Shown piece after piece: positions 11,401 through 24,660 of a stretch of 64,000 nucleotides of DNA. The notes below the pieces were generated by a model, which was not told where the DNA came from, did not search any database, and saw nothing but the letters and a program-made list of their open reading frames with translations. The translations under genes were made by a program, and so were the position numbers. Position 1 is the first letter of the stretch, and each line of letters opens with the position of its first letter. Source of the DNA: Amaranthus tricolor (taxonomy: Eukaryota > Streptophyta > Magnoliopsida > Caryophyllales > Amaranthaceae); NCBI RefSeq assembly GCF_026212465.1, contig NC_080063.1, forward strand, positions 18,956,797-19,020,796, written 5' to 3'.

Positions 11401-14400
11401 CATTATCGTTTTCTGTTGTCTAATGCTTGCAATACGTTTGTGTCTTCTGCAATTGTGAGTTGGTATGAATTGAAATTTACTTTGTATTAAGGAGTATACT
11501 CGATATAGCCAAACAAGATAATGTCCTTGCTATTTAGGATTTTCTAATTGTATGCATCGGTTTATATTCTTCAGCATGATTGTGATCCTGCTTATATTTT
11601 AACTTTTTGTTTTACTGTATGCTACTCACTGATCATCAATGGGTTTTTGAAGGCATGTGTGCTATATATTCTTAGGGTTGGTGTGGTGGATCAGATGATG
11701 GAACCTACTCAAAGGAGTGTCTTAGTTATTCTGGGAAATCAGGTTTGCTGGATTAGAATATGTTTTTCAATGGTTGTTACTGATGTTTTATTGTCTGTTT
11801 GAATTCATGCTAGTATATTTTCTGACATGTTGCAGGTTCAATCTCCAGAGAGCAGCCCCCCAATGAAGGTTGCTGCATTGCGTACTTTGTCATATACTTT
11901 AAAGACACTAGGAGAGGTGAGTCTAAGCTTATGCAAATTTGCTTTTGTCGATAAATACAACGTTAATCTTATTACACTTGATGTTTGTTGGTTCTCTTGA
12001 CTGGATTGTTAATGAATCCATTTGTAAACACTAATATGAAGGCAATTTAAAATAGGTTCTGCTGGTAAGATGGTCACATCACTACTGCAGTTGCATGTTT
12101 TGTATCACTGAGTTTAGAGTTAGTATCAGAGTTAGAGAGGATGATAGGAAAGATACATGAGATTTTTGAAATTTAATAATTGAGACGATAAAAGATTATG
12201 GTGGAAATCAATTAATTTTTGTTTAAATATTATTAGATATTTAGAAATCATCATTTCTTGACCGCTGTAAGTACTTATAGTTTTCTATTTTCATAACTTT
12301 GATAATATCACACATGAGAGAGGTAGACTTGTGTGTCAACTCCTTTATCTAAATAATGGATGATTGTCCTTGTGTCAACTCCTTTAGCTCAAGCTTTATG
12401 TGATCCTTACTTGTTTGTCCTTGTGTTAGGATATCTTTTTCTGCTTATGTTGTGCATCGTAGCACTGTGACTAATTTTGTCCATAGTGTAGGTTCCATTG
12501 GAGTTCAGGGAAATTCTAGATGATACTGTTGTCGCTGCTTTGTCTCATCCTTCACAAATGGTATTGAATCTCGTTGTTTTTGTATTTTTTTCTATATATA
12601 ATCAGAGTTTTGAATCTTGTGCATGGCCTGACATGAATGCTACAAGGGTAGTACCATACACCGTGGTAATGTACTCTATTGCAATGTCTCAAACAAGGTT
12701 ACTGTTCAAAAATTCCCCAGCTTGAATTACTATAAATTAGTAGATATAAGTTGTTTTGGCCTATTATTGGTCCATATCAGGTATATCCACTACATCATTG
12801 GATCACTACCACATCTAAAACGTATTCATAAACTTTTTTTTGTCAATTTGGGTATCTGTGATTTATGTACCATTTGATCTGATTTCTATAAGTTACTTGC
12901 AATTCTACTTGTTTGTGCTCATAAACGTAGGTCCGCATTGAGGCTGCTTTGACATTGCGGGCATTGGCTGAAGTTGATCCTACATGTGTCAGTGGTTTGG
13001 TCTCATACGGTGTGACAATGCTGACTGCCTTAAGAGAAAGTATATCATTTGATAAGGTTAGAATAAGGCATGTTCAAGCATATAATGCAATTGCTTTTCT
13101 GTTAAATTATTGTAATTGTGATTCGGTTTATCCGTCATTTCAATTGTTTGTCTCTGCTTTTCTTTTTTTTTTTCTTCTTTTGGCAAGCACTTACTCTCTC
13201 CTTATTATCTTACCCCATAACTTTCCTTCACCCTAATGCCATTAATTGTCTCCGCCTCTCCGGCGTAGGCAGGGTTTGGGGGTCTGGGCCTGTGGGTTAG
13301 ATGTGCACAACCCTCCCCTTGTAATAACAAATAGGTTTGTTTTGATTGAACTGTGATAGCAAACATCATTTACATATTTCTTGTTCATACTTATTTGACT
13401 CAATTTCAACACTGACATAATTCAGTTGAAAGATTTCGTATTAGGGAATAACGGAATAAGAACATACTTAAATGATTGTGAGGTTATCAGCCCCTTTTGG
13501 CTTTATGGACGTGTCTGGTATTAGGCATGTTTGTTGATGTATGCAGTTTGACCTACCTGGTTCTTCTATGATGACAAATTATTGGCAGTCTTGTTTCATT
13601 ATTGAGCTTTCTTTCTGCCGTCATGATTGAAGATATGATGGTATTTTAATCTTGCGTAGGGAACAAGCCTTTTCTTATTCATTTCCTCGTTTATCCCACA
13701 TTTCTCTCTTCACGATTCTCTCGTTTTCATCGTAGTTCCAAATGAAGTAGGTGGTTTTTCAAATCTTAAAAATCCATTCGAGGAATTTATAAGAACAAGA
13801 ATTGAACAAGTTGACTAATATGGTGCAGGTGTAGTATTTCGATATGGTATGCTTTGGGGACTCTTTGGGGCATTTCACTTATAATCTTATTCAATTGTCT
13901 ACGCTATTTCTTTTTAAAGCTTTCCCTTTATCCACCTAAATTATTATTCTTGATTGAAGTTGAGGGCTTTGTATGGACGATGTGCTTGAGGAGGCTCAAC
14001 ACTATTGATAATGTGCTGGTTCAGTAATTAAATAAGTGTGTCGAGATGTGTCTTTTTTATGCTTGAGAGTTTAAGATGTAAGCATAATCTCATTGTGAGG
14101 TGGCAAAGTTAAAAAAAGAAAAACTGTATAGGCTACTTGCAAGTTGTTATTTTTGGTGTTCAATGTGTGTCCACTTGTTATGGTGCACTTCCATGTTTTC
14201 TTAATTTTGGATAAAAACTCTTCAGATATTGGCTTCGCCATCTTAATAGTGCTTAGTGCAAAAACTAGGCCACATTGTATTGTATCAGCCTAGTTGTTAA
14301 GGTTCTAAAATCTACTAAATTGATACTACCTGCATTGTAAAGGAGTGGAAAAACCGTGTTTTAGGCGAGTTCAAGGATTATCTCATGGTATCGGCCATAT

Positions 14401-17400
14401 TTTCTGTTACCCCATCAGCGTGACCGTTACCGCAATGGTGTTTTTGCACCATGTTAGGGTTTTATCACTTGAGAGGAGTGAGGGAAGTTTTATTTGGAAG
14501 ATTTACTATGAGTTCATTTGCTTGGCCACTTTCTGTTTCGGTGCATTTGCATGCTAATCTTGCTTGCTTTGGAGTTACTTTTTTTTGCGTGCTCTTTCTT
14601 CGAACAGTGTAAAACCTAATTGGCATGCATTTTTTTATAGCTTCCTTCAGTAGATGCATTTTTGGCCACAATGTTTGCTGCTACTGTACCAGCTGTTTTC
14701 CCATTCATTTTGGATCTTTTGCTGAATATTCTGCCCGAATTACAAGTTACTTCTGTTTTTTAAGATAAAGCTTTTCTATTGTCATGGTTTAAGTCTTTCA
14801 TTTTGTTACTGTTCTCTTTGCTGCTACATGTTAAAAATTTATCATCTTTCTAGAATATCTGATTGTCTATCATTCTTTTCCCAAACTTTCAATGTAAAAC
14901 TCAAAGTTTAGCCATTCTACGCAGGGAAACACCTTAAAACTGGACCTTGATTCTTTACATGGACAAGCTACTTTACTTGCTGCTCTAGTTTCCATTTCTC
15001 CAAAGCTACCTCTTGGTTATCCGGCCAGGTAATGCTCAATTTTGTATTGCGTCGTGCAGGGGTTATTTGTTCAAACAAATTTTTACGTGGTTATGATCTT
15101 TGTAGTTCAATTTATGCTCAATTTACTTCAATTGTGCTGTAATTACTTTTACCATCTGTATGATCATCTATTTTACAACTTTATAAGAAAACCTTCAAAC
15201 GCTCAAATTACATTTGTTCGTTAATCGTTTTTTGCTTTTATTGCCAGGCTTAGATATTGCTATTATATCTTTCAGAAAAGATACTATTTGCTTATTTGTG
15301 GCTGGACTACCACATTAAGCAAATTTGAAACTTTGAAGTTTTATTTATAAAAACTTCTGTTTTTTGAATTATCTGAATTCTTATGGAGCCTATGCCTTTA
15401 CATTCTCCCCTAAAATCTAAAGATGACAATTGACAACCTCCAATTATATTTTTGTTCTTTATTTTTAGTCACCATTGTTAGGTTCACAATATGGGCGGCT
15501 TATGATCTTTGATGTATTCTTAAGTAAATGACCTTTTGTTTTGTCTCTTGGTTCTTTATTGGCTTAATTTAGCAAAAACATGCATATGTATTTTCAGGCT
15601 GCCTCACTCAGTGCTCGAAGTTTCGTGGAAAATGTTGACCGAGTCTTGTCGGAACCCTGAGGCTGCAGTTATTGTGAAAGAATCTGGATGGTTATTACTA
15701 GGTTCCCTTTTAGCATCTATGCCTAAAGAGGTACAACTTCATGCTTTTTAATCTTTTGTAGTCAAATTATGAGGTGCCCATCTATATACTATTTCTTTGT
15801 GCCTCCAGGAGCTTGAAGATCAAACCTTTGACATTCTTGCCTTATGGGCTCCCTTATTCAGTGGAAATCAAGAACTTGAAATTCAACATAGTGGAGATTT
15901 GGCTTCTAAAATATGGTAAGCCAATTGAGGACAATTTGTCTACTTTTGCTACTATTCTCTTAAAAACAATACCCCACTAAATTTGGAACCGAGATACATC
16001 TGATCATCTTAACTGTACTATATACTTGATACTGTAGCCGTAAGAGAAAAAGGGATTGATAATTTGATAGAATAGGAACAATGGCAGAGCAAAATTATGA
16101 TTAGAAACCATTTCACAATTTGGATGCTAGTTATTATTTAGTATATGTTGGGCATGTCTAAAGAAAACTTTGTGATGCATGCTTAGAATTTTCTTGAAGT
16201 TTTTGTGTTAAATAGGTCCTGCAAGCGATAAAGTTATCGAGATAATCATGCAAAGGATAGCTCAAAAGCTCAAAGAGTAATCATGTAAAGGATAGCATAG
16301 AAATATGGCAAATATAGACTATTAAATGTAATCTATTATCACCAGACCTGTTTTCCTCTCTAGGCCTTGCTCATCGGAGTCTACATTTGACCAATTCACA
16401 ATCTTTATGTCATTGGTCTTGTGTGAAATTATCTTCTGTTCAATGAAAGTCAGAGAAGTTGTCTGTTTGGATTGGTCAAGGCAGACATTCTCAGCCTATT
16501 TCCTTGTTTCTAAGATTCATGGCTGGTAAGCTTATGCTGCATATATTTAAAAGATTAGCTACTAACATGTTTGCCTTTTACTTCATATGATTCTTGTTTT
16601 CAAGAAGGAAGTTTTAGCGTTTGATTTTTCCCATGTGCTCTGGAAGAGATCTTTTGTCCTCCCTCCCACTCCCTTCTCTAAAACACCTGGCTGGTGCAAA
16701 AAGGTGGTGGCAATGAGCTGTGGAACTAGCATCGAGCTTAAACTGAGCTCTTTTTCTTTTCCTTCTTCCTTGATTTTGAGTTATTAGAAGGGAGACGAAC
16801 ATTTTAACTGTTAATAGTTAATTTGTGTATGTTAGAAATAATTTCATGAGGTTGCTCTGTTTTCCTTGTTGCTAATTTATAAAATGCTGTGAACTTATTG
16901 CTAAAGTTTGCATGAAAATTGTGTTTCTCAGTGTGTGGTCCGCAGCTATAGATGCTCTTACAGCATTTATTAAATGTTTTCTTTCTCCAAAGGCTGTGAA
17001 TTATGGGATTCTTCTGCAGCCAGTGCTAGTATATCTTAGCAGGTACTTAGTATTCCAATTGAAGTTCTGTTCAACCTGCCCAAATTACTTTTGGGTTATT
17101 GTCCAACGTACTGACTATTTTTTCGGCATTTTGAACAGTGCATTATCACATGTATCTTTATTAGCTTCTAAAGACTTTCCTGGAACAAAAGCTGCTGTCG
17201 ACGTGCTAATAATAAGGACATTAATAGCATATCAGTCTCTCTCTGATCCAATTGCTTATAGAAACGATCATCCTAAGCTTCTCCATCTATGTAGTGGTCC
17301 ATTTAGGTATTGCCATGCAAAAATTTTCATTTTGTTTGAGATGTTGATATGTTTGTTTGATTTTGTTCTATGCTTCTCTTTTGCTTTTATGGTACTTTAT

Positions 17401-20400
17401 ATTCATTGTTGTCACTGTTGAAGAGTTGTATCCTTGTTTACCTGTATCACAGGAATCCTTCCTCTTATGAAGAAAGCTCATGCTTGAGACAGCTTTTAGA
17501 CAAAAGAGATGCTTGGCTGGGCCCATGGATTCCTGGAAGGTAATTATACTCCACCCAGTTCTTTTTTTATGCCTCTCTTATGTATTGCTTCGAATAGATT
17601 TGTTTTGATTATTATGAATTTTCATTTCCTTATGCCACTCTTTTGTCGTTCTACCATAGTTCAAATATACAGTTTCGGTCGTGGTAACAGTAACGATCGT
17701 AAAGCGGATTTTGCAGACAATGCGGATGATTTCACGATTAATACGACCTATATTTCGGTTACAGTGAACTAAAAAACCTTTACTATACGGTCGCGATGTG
17801 GTGATGCAACCTTGTTTTTGCACTATGTTATCTACTAGTTTTTATTGATAAGAAGTTTGATAATACCAATTAATGCAATCCTAACGGATGGGTCCGAGTG
17901 CATATATTAGTTATTTATCTCCTTTGGTTGTTCACAAAGATCCACTTCCTCCTTAAACTTCTATCTATAATCTAGTGCTATATGCTTTTGAAAAATTTTC
18001 TCATACTTCCTCCGCATTTATTTACTTGCAACCATATCTAACATTTTGTGAGAGAAAACAGCAGACCATGTTGCAAGTAAATAGAACCAAATGAAGTTAT
18101 CTGTAACTTTTTCAAAGTCCTCTTTGGCCTTTTTAGCATCTTCAAAAATCCCTTTAACCCAATTCTATATTTTCCTTATGGGTGCATCTTCTGGTTGACA
18201 TCCTATATGCTGAAATCTACATAGTTAATTTTTGGTGAACTTACTATCAGTATCCGCAACTAAAATTTTTCTCTAAAATCCTCATTCCTAATTCTTTATC
18301 TCAAGGTATTCCCAGTCTCCCACACATCAGCCTTAACATGTGAATCTTTGCCACATTATCTTAATTCGATCCTTTCATAAAGCTCAACATTTTCTACCGT
18401 GTAATAATGCTAATACCTGTAGAATTTGTACTTCAACCTTCTAGAAGAATGATCATTACAAATGAGATGTCAAATGTAACTTTGATATTATCTCCCGTCT
18501 CATCTCTCTGATGTTTATTTGATTGTAATCATGAAGGGATTGGTTTGAAGATGAGCTTCGTGCATTTGAGGGTGGCAAAAATGGTCTCATGCCCTGTATT
18601 TGGGATCCTGAACTTCCAAGTTTTCCCGAGGTAACACTCTTTTTTGAAATATGTGTGCGTAAGCAATCATTTTAAGTGATGTTTGGGCAATTTGAGATAA
18701 AGACTTATGTAAGGTTAAATTCCTTAACTTTTATTCTTTCGGGAACAAGATATTGGCAACTAATGTTCTATTGCATATTTGCAGTAAATAGATCAATATT
18801 TCGAGTACCGATATTTATGTTAGTGTTAGAGCCAAAAACAAACATACTGGTGCACGTTCATATGAGAGTAGCTCATCAAAATCTGTTGTTCTTTTTTGCT
18901 CACTTGGCTTATAGGATTAGTTCTTTTTCACAAAAGACTAGTATTTCAAATATGGGGCTTTGATGTTTTCTTGGAGAACATGCTGAAAACATGGCAAACT
19001 TAGGGGTCTGGGTTTTGGACGGTGGTGCTGTGGCAGGGAGATGAGGGGGGAGCAAGTGGGAGAGATCAGTATTCATTAGGAGCTGCAGATCCTTATCTGC
19101 CTGCAAATGGGGGTTTACCACTCGCTTTTGGTTTTCTATCTGTCAGTGTATTCAGCTGTTTGTCTGAAGTTCAAGGATGGGTTTAGGGCTATGGAAGTTG
19201 TGGTTGTGGGAAGATCAGAGCAAAGGAGGGTGGATTTGTCTACTTTAGTGGAGAACGAATCTTTGGAACTTCTAATACTGTTACAGTGTTGCCTATCTAG
19301 TTACTTTTTTAACAATCTGAAATTTCCTGTATCGAGTTCTTATCTCTTGCCCACATACTGTTCCCATTTTAGATCTAGATACTACTTTGGTGGTTCTGTT
19401 ATTTTACCTATAGTTCCACTCTCTTTTTCTCTCACCCTTTTCTCTTTAGGTTTTATTTGTTTATTTGTTTGTTTATCTTGTGTTCTATTTCCATCCTGTA
19501 GCCGGAGAGTGTTAATAAGATGCTTGTCAACCAGAAGCTTCTGTGTTTTGGAACAATGTTCGCAGTTCAGGTGAGGATGTTGAGGTTGCCTTTGCAGCTC
19601 TTTTCAAGGGATATCCATCAATGAGTACTTTTTATGAATACTTATTGATAGTGGGATTATTTCTTTCTCATTCAGGATAATGGTGGGATGCGATCATTGC
19701 TTGGAGTGATCGAGCAATCTTTTAAATCAGGGAAAAGACAATCATTGCACGCAACCGTTGTTAACAACATATGTGTTGGATTGCTTGCTGGCTTGAAGGT
19801 TCGCAATATATCTTGCAGAAGTGTAGTGTTTCTTTTATTTAATTTGCTGCTTCTGCTTCATTTAAACCCTGTGGATTTTGTTTTCAGGCTCTGCTTTCTC
19901 TCCGTTCTCAGCCGTTGGGGTCTGAGATATTAAACCTGCTGCAGAATATCTTTCAGGTAATTATTTAATGTGGCTGCTTGGCTAGCCGTTAACATTCAGG
20001 TCTTTACTCTTTACTTTTGTTTTCTTTTAATCTACTGAATCCATTTCACAATAGAACTATATTTTTATTTCTTAGTAGTATAAGACAACCAAGGAATTTT
20101 AAATGTACATTTCATTCATCTAGGAAGTTCTCGACCATACACTTTTTCAATTACAAAAAACCACTTCCAATTATTAAAGAAAGAACAAAAATAATTGTCA
20201 ATCATTTTTAAAAACATGTTTGGATCCTTATCGGAGAGAGAAAATAACATATACTCCTATTTGTTTAAGTTAACCTGATTTAGAAGAATGTGTTTGATGC
20301 CACTGTTTGGAGGGGTTTTGCTCTGAGGTTTGGTCCTTTGCCTTCAAACCTTTTACAGAGGCTCAAATAAAAGTCTTGACTTTTACTTTTGTCAATCTGA

Positions 20401-23400
20401 TATCACTGAATTAGCATTTATTGTAGTGTTTCATCTTATCAAAAGCTTCTGTCACCAGCTTAAGGAGATGATAGTTCACCAAGGTGTGTGGATTGTTCTC
20501 TGACTTAGTAGGCCTTCAAGTAATAGTTCAGACATAAAAACTGCTTGCGACATCATTGGAATGAACACTAATCGACAATGGTTGACAAAAAATAAGTCTA
20601 AGAAACAAGCAACAAGTCATCTCTAGACTGCGTCTTAGTTATTACTTGTATAGGGGACTATTTGGCTTTTAATAAAACATGTGAGTTTCTTTCTTTGGCA
20701 ATTGTCATTAAACTTGTTTGTTACGAGATGGGTCCATCCATGCTCTTTAAAATATACTTTTGTAGCTTAAATAAGAAGAATGAAGAAAGTTTGGCTTGTG
20801 GAAATGTGGAAGATGGTTCTGTTAGCAGTTTATTGGTGCACTTAAAAGTTAAAGAGAAAGTAACTAACAAGATTTATAGGGTATAGCTTCTTGTCAAGGC
20901 TTCAAGCCTTTTTTATGACTGGGGTTGACTTTTTCTGAGCTATATTAGACAAATCTTGATTTTGTAGATAAATTGCTTCATGGTAGGCAGCTTCAAGGCA
21001 TGAGTCTTTCTTGGCGCTATTTAGCATTTGGGTGTCTCATTATTGATGCCTTGCTGATGTATATATTTATCATCCATCCAAATATAATACATTTTGGCAC
21101 CAAATAAATTCATATTACTTTTTTATTCTTCTTCTTTCTTTTCTCCTTGCTGTATATCATTTCTTTCCACACGAATTCTTCACGTGTTGGTTGTGATTTA
21201 TCGCTTCCCTTGTGATGTGAAGCAACTTGACTCTCTATGTCACCACCAGCGCCTTGCACTGCGATCAATGTCCAGTAACGATAACAGTTGGGATTGCTTT
21301 CTAACATTAGAGTATTAGACATAATGGCAGTGATGCCCGTCTTTTAGTTTGATTGAATCAAGCCAAAGGGGAAAAGGAAATGGAGAAGAGATGAAAGAGA
21401 AGATATATCAACGTCATAGCATGATGATTGATCATGACTGACATCTGGATGAGTTGATGATCTTGTGCGACTGCAAATGAGATGATTTGACTTTTGGGGA
21501 TCTAAATAAGATCAGTTAATTCAGTTTCGTGGGGCTTCATATTATTAATTTCATCATAGAGCAATTTATTTGGTTACTTTCTTGTTTTATGGGAAACATA
21601 AAATATATGCTTCAGGATTAAAGGTTAATATGATTGTCTTGTCAAGAAAATCATTATGAACTCATTGGTTCCAGAGTATTCTGGCAGAGGGCGATATATC
21701 TGCATCTGTACGTAGAGCATCCTGTGAAGGTCTTGGACTATTAGCTCGCCTAGGAAGTGATACTTTTACTGCAAAGATGGTCAGTTTCACATTCGTCTGT
21801 TACTTGTTCATGACTTCAAATTCTTTTTGGCTCTATTTTGTGTTGTGCTGACATTAATTCTACTTCTTTCCTCCTTGTATTTATTTTGCTTGGCCTTTGT
21901 ATCATGCCGGACTTTGGTATCCTACCAGACAAAGACTCTCCTTGGTGATCTGGTAGGTGCAACAGATGCAAGCTATGCTGGTTCTATTTCCGTGGCACTT
22001 GGTTGCATCCATCACAGGTACACTAATATTTTCACTCTCTACAGGAATTACTTTATTTCTGTCCTCCAAAGACATATGACTCCTAATTATATTGAGAATT
22101 TTTTGAAGTGAAATGTATAATTGAGATTTTGTTTGTGATTAGTTAATATCGTTTTATTTACTTCTAGCTTCTTAGCTTGGTACGAGTATGTTGGGTGATG
22201 CATTTACGCAACCACTTCAATTTTATACTTGTATAACTATTTTGTATTACCTTTTGGATTTGTGAAGGTTTCTTGGGAATTTAAAAATGAGATTTTACTG
22301 TTGTGTGAATCCAGTTTGGAAGTCTTGTAGAAATAAATGCCAGTTTTAACATTTAATAACTAAGCCATAGCCTATGTTATTGTCATCACCTAATTGTTAA
22401 AAACTTATGTGAACCATCTAGGCTTCTTTTCCTGTTTGAAGCCAGTAAGACAATTGACCAAGCCTTCATCCACTAGACGTACGTTGTTGGATGGATTCTT
22501 TAGCTGAGACTTAGCGTGAATCTGATATTACATAAGTTTCAAATTGAACTTGTGTGCTCTTGCTTTGTCAGATCTTCGGGTTTATTTGTGTTCTCATTTA
22601 TGACAACACTTTTCTAAGGCGGCCTTTGGAGGGGGAGGGGGAGGGGGGGGGGGGGTATTTCAATATTTCTACAATCCCATTTCATTCAAGTAGCAGCATA
22701 GAAACATAGTATGAGTGTATGTTTATGACCTCTTCTGCTTCGACACTTCAAAGAAAATTTCAATATCTTCTCTTTTCTGCAGTGCTGGTGGTATGGCATT
22801 GTCAAGTTTGGTGCCTGCAACTGTTAGTTCAATTTCAGCGCTAGCAAAAAGTTCAGTGGCTGGATTACAAATCTGGTCCTTGCACGGACTACTTTTAACA
22901 ATTGAGGCTGCTGGTTTCTCATATGTATCTCATGTTCAGGTAGCTACCTTTTTGTAAGCTTGTTATTGGTCTATCATCCTATTATAAAGCTTTGGCTGTT
23001 GCTTTTCTAGTTTTCTTTTGAAAGCTATAGTCCAATAGCTGTCATTTGATCATATTGTAGAAACTTAATTTTAAAACGCATGAGGTATATTAGTGGTGGT
23101 TTACTAATACTATACTACGCATTTTCTAGGCAGCAGCTCCATACTCCATTAGAGGCATCAAGCTAGCTTTTTTTTTTTTTTTTCTTTTTGTACAAATCGG
23201 TCATGTTGAGTGTAGTAGGAATATTCATCTTGTTCAAAAGCAATTACAGGGAAATTTGTACTTGTGGCACACTAGGCGTGAATGGCCATTCACAACTTGA
23301 AATCACAAGTTTGCAACTGTGAAACAGTGAGGGCTGGGTTGTTTCTGATTAAGCATAAAAGGTCTAGTGGATTAAATGTGAAATCTGCAGCCTGTTTTTG

Positions 23401-24626
23401 CATACAGAATCTTTGATTATAGGCATTGTGCCTCACTTCAATGAGGGTTGTGGTTTTGCCCTTCATGCCTAGACCGGAGAAGCACATCGCCTTAGTGCGG
23501 TTTGAGCCCGTTTTAACACTAGCGAAATAGTTGAAATGTATTGAATGCTTTCCGGGAATCCTTTTTGGTAGAGTTTTTCCACTTTCTTGAAGGTTTTTTC
23601 TAATCCTGTCTCTTTATTGGCTATTGTGCTTGCCTTGCCTCTTGCTTCTTCTGCTTCTTCCCATTCCGCGCTCCGTTTTTTTGGGTGGTTTAAGAAATGA
23701 TTGAAGGTTAAATTCCTGCTGGGGATATGCAAAAGAGAAACTTTTGTCTTGCTAGGTAGGATGAATCATTTGATTACCTTCTTCCCATTCTTCTCTCCTG
23801 GTGACTGTGTGGTAGGATGAATCATTTGATTACCTTCTCAGGTTCATTTTCTTTGGAACCTGTTAGTTGGTTTGAGATAATTCAGGTGTAACATGGTGAA
23901 GCCAAATAGGATCTTAAGGCTTGGAAAAGGAGGATTACCGAAGGGCTAGGTCGCTGAAGTATGTAAGCTAGTTTCTTTGGTGTTCAGGTGGTGGTGAGAG
24001 GACGGCAGGAATTTTTTCCGGAAGGTGGACCTGATAGTTGGGAATCTGTGTTGCACTGCCATTTGTTCAGCTTGGCTTTTGAATAATGGTTTTCATTGCA
24101 GCACAAAAGGGCAGCTTTTTTTCTTTTTTCTTTTAATCTTATTTATCATGCTGCTTCTCTTGCACATGAGAGACGCCCTTTGGTGTTTGATATTGTTGTA
24201 TTCCATTGATTTTACTAAAACAAAATTTTCTCGTTTTTTCTTCTTATGTCTTGTTTAAACTTTCTGAGTATCCGGTGTTACCTTTACCATGCATGGTGTG
24301 TATTTCTACGTCTTTCTACCTCATGGATATGCAATAATTTTTGGTTCAAAATCATAGGCAACTCTTAACCTTGGGCTGGAGATTTTATTGTCCGAGGAAA
24401 ATGGATGGGTGGATCTTCAGCAAGGAATTGGGCGTCTTATAAATGCTATTGTTTCCGTACTTGGTCCCGAGCTTGCTTCAGGCAGCATTTTCTTCTCACA
24501 CTGCAAGGTATTGTAATAATTAGATGCATTATGGTAATTGTTCTCTTTGGACTATTTTCCTGTATATACTTCAGGCACCGTCTTTCCAGCAGTTTGAGAT
24601 AATAGTAGGTTTTGCTGCTCTGTCAT

Positions 24627-24660
<34 letters not shown>

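Larger units (their letters stand above)
13057..14924. other. SWEETIE intron 12
   Basis: A 1.9-kb intron holding a minus-orientation SINE-tail fragment (about 13250-13325), a dispersed repeat (14345-14460) and a 35-codon in-phase block with splice-like edges (14641-14745). Confidence 0.6.
2413..22017 (+). other. SWEETIE: SWEETIE exon map, coding exons 1-24
   Basis: Coding exons read from protein homology, splice sites and phase: 2413-2583, 3589-3796, 7340-7446, 7720-7959, 8045-8134, 8223-8310, 9476-9540, 10106-10210, 11653-11742, 11836-11916, 12492-12560, 12931-13056, 14925-15028, 15598-15730, 15809-15915, 16932-17042, 17139-17306, 17453-17539, 18537-18630, 19502-19570, 19676-19798, 19888-19956, 21675-21779, 21929-22017. 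All donors are GT except that of exon 4 (7959), which reads best as GC. The exon 15/16 junction (15915/16932) is inferred mainly from phase. Confidence 0.85.

Noticed and set aside
13118..13300. 60-codon frame overlapping a SINE tail
   Set aside because: Driven by a T-rich tract and repeat sequence. Not coding.
19107..19574. 155-codon plus-strand open frame
   Set aside because: It lies in SWEETIE intron 19 and overlaps exon 20 in a different frame. No domain or coding-like pattern.
23290..23732. Two overlapping minus-strand frames in a GC-richer intron patch
   Set aside because: No recognisable transposase, reverse transcriptase or other domain. Possibly a decayed element, but unsupported.
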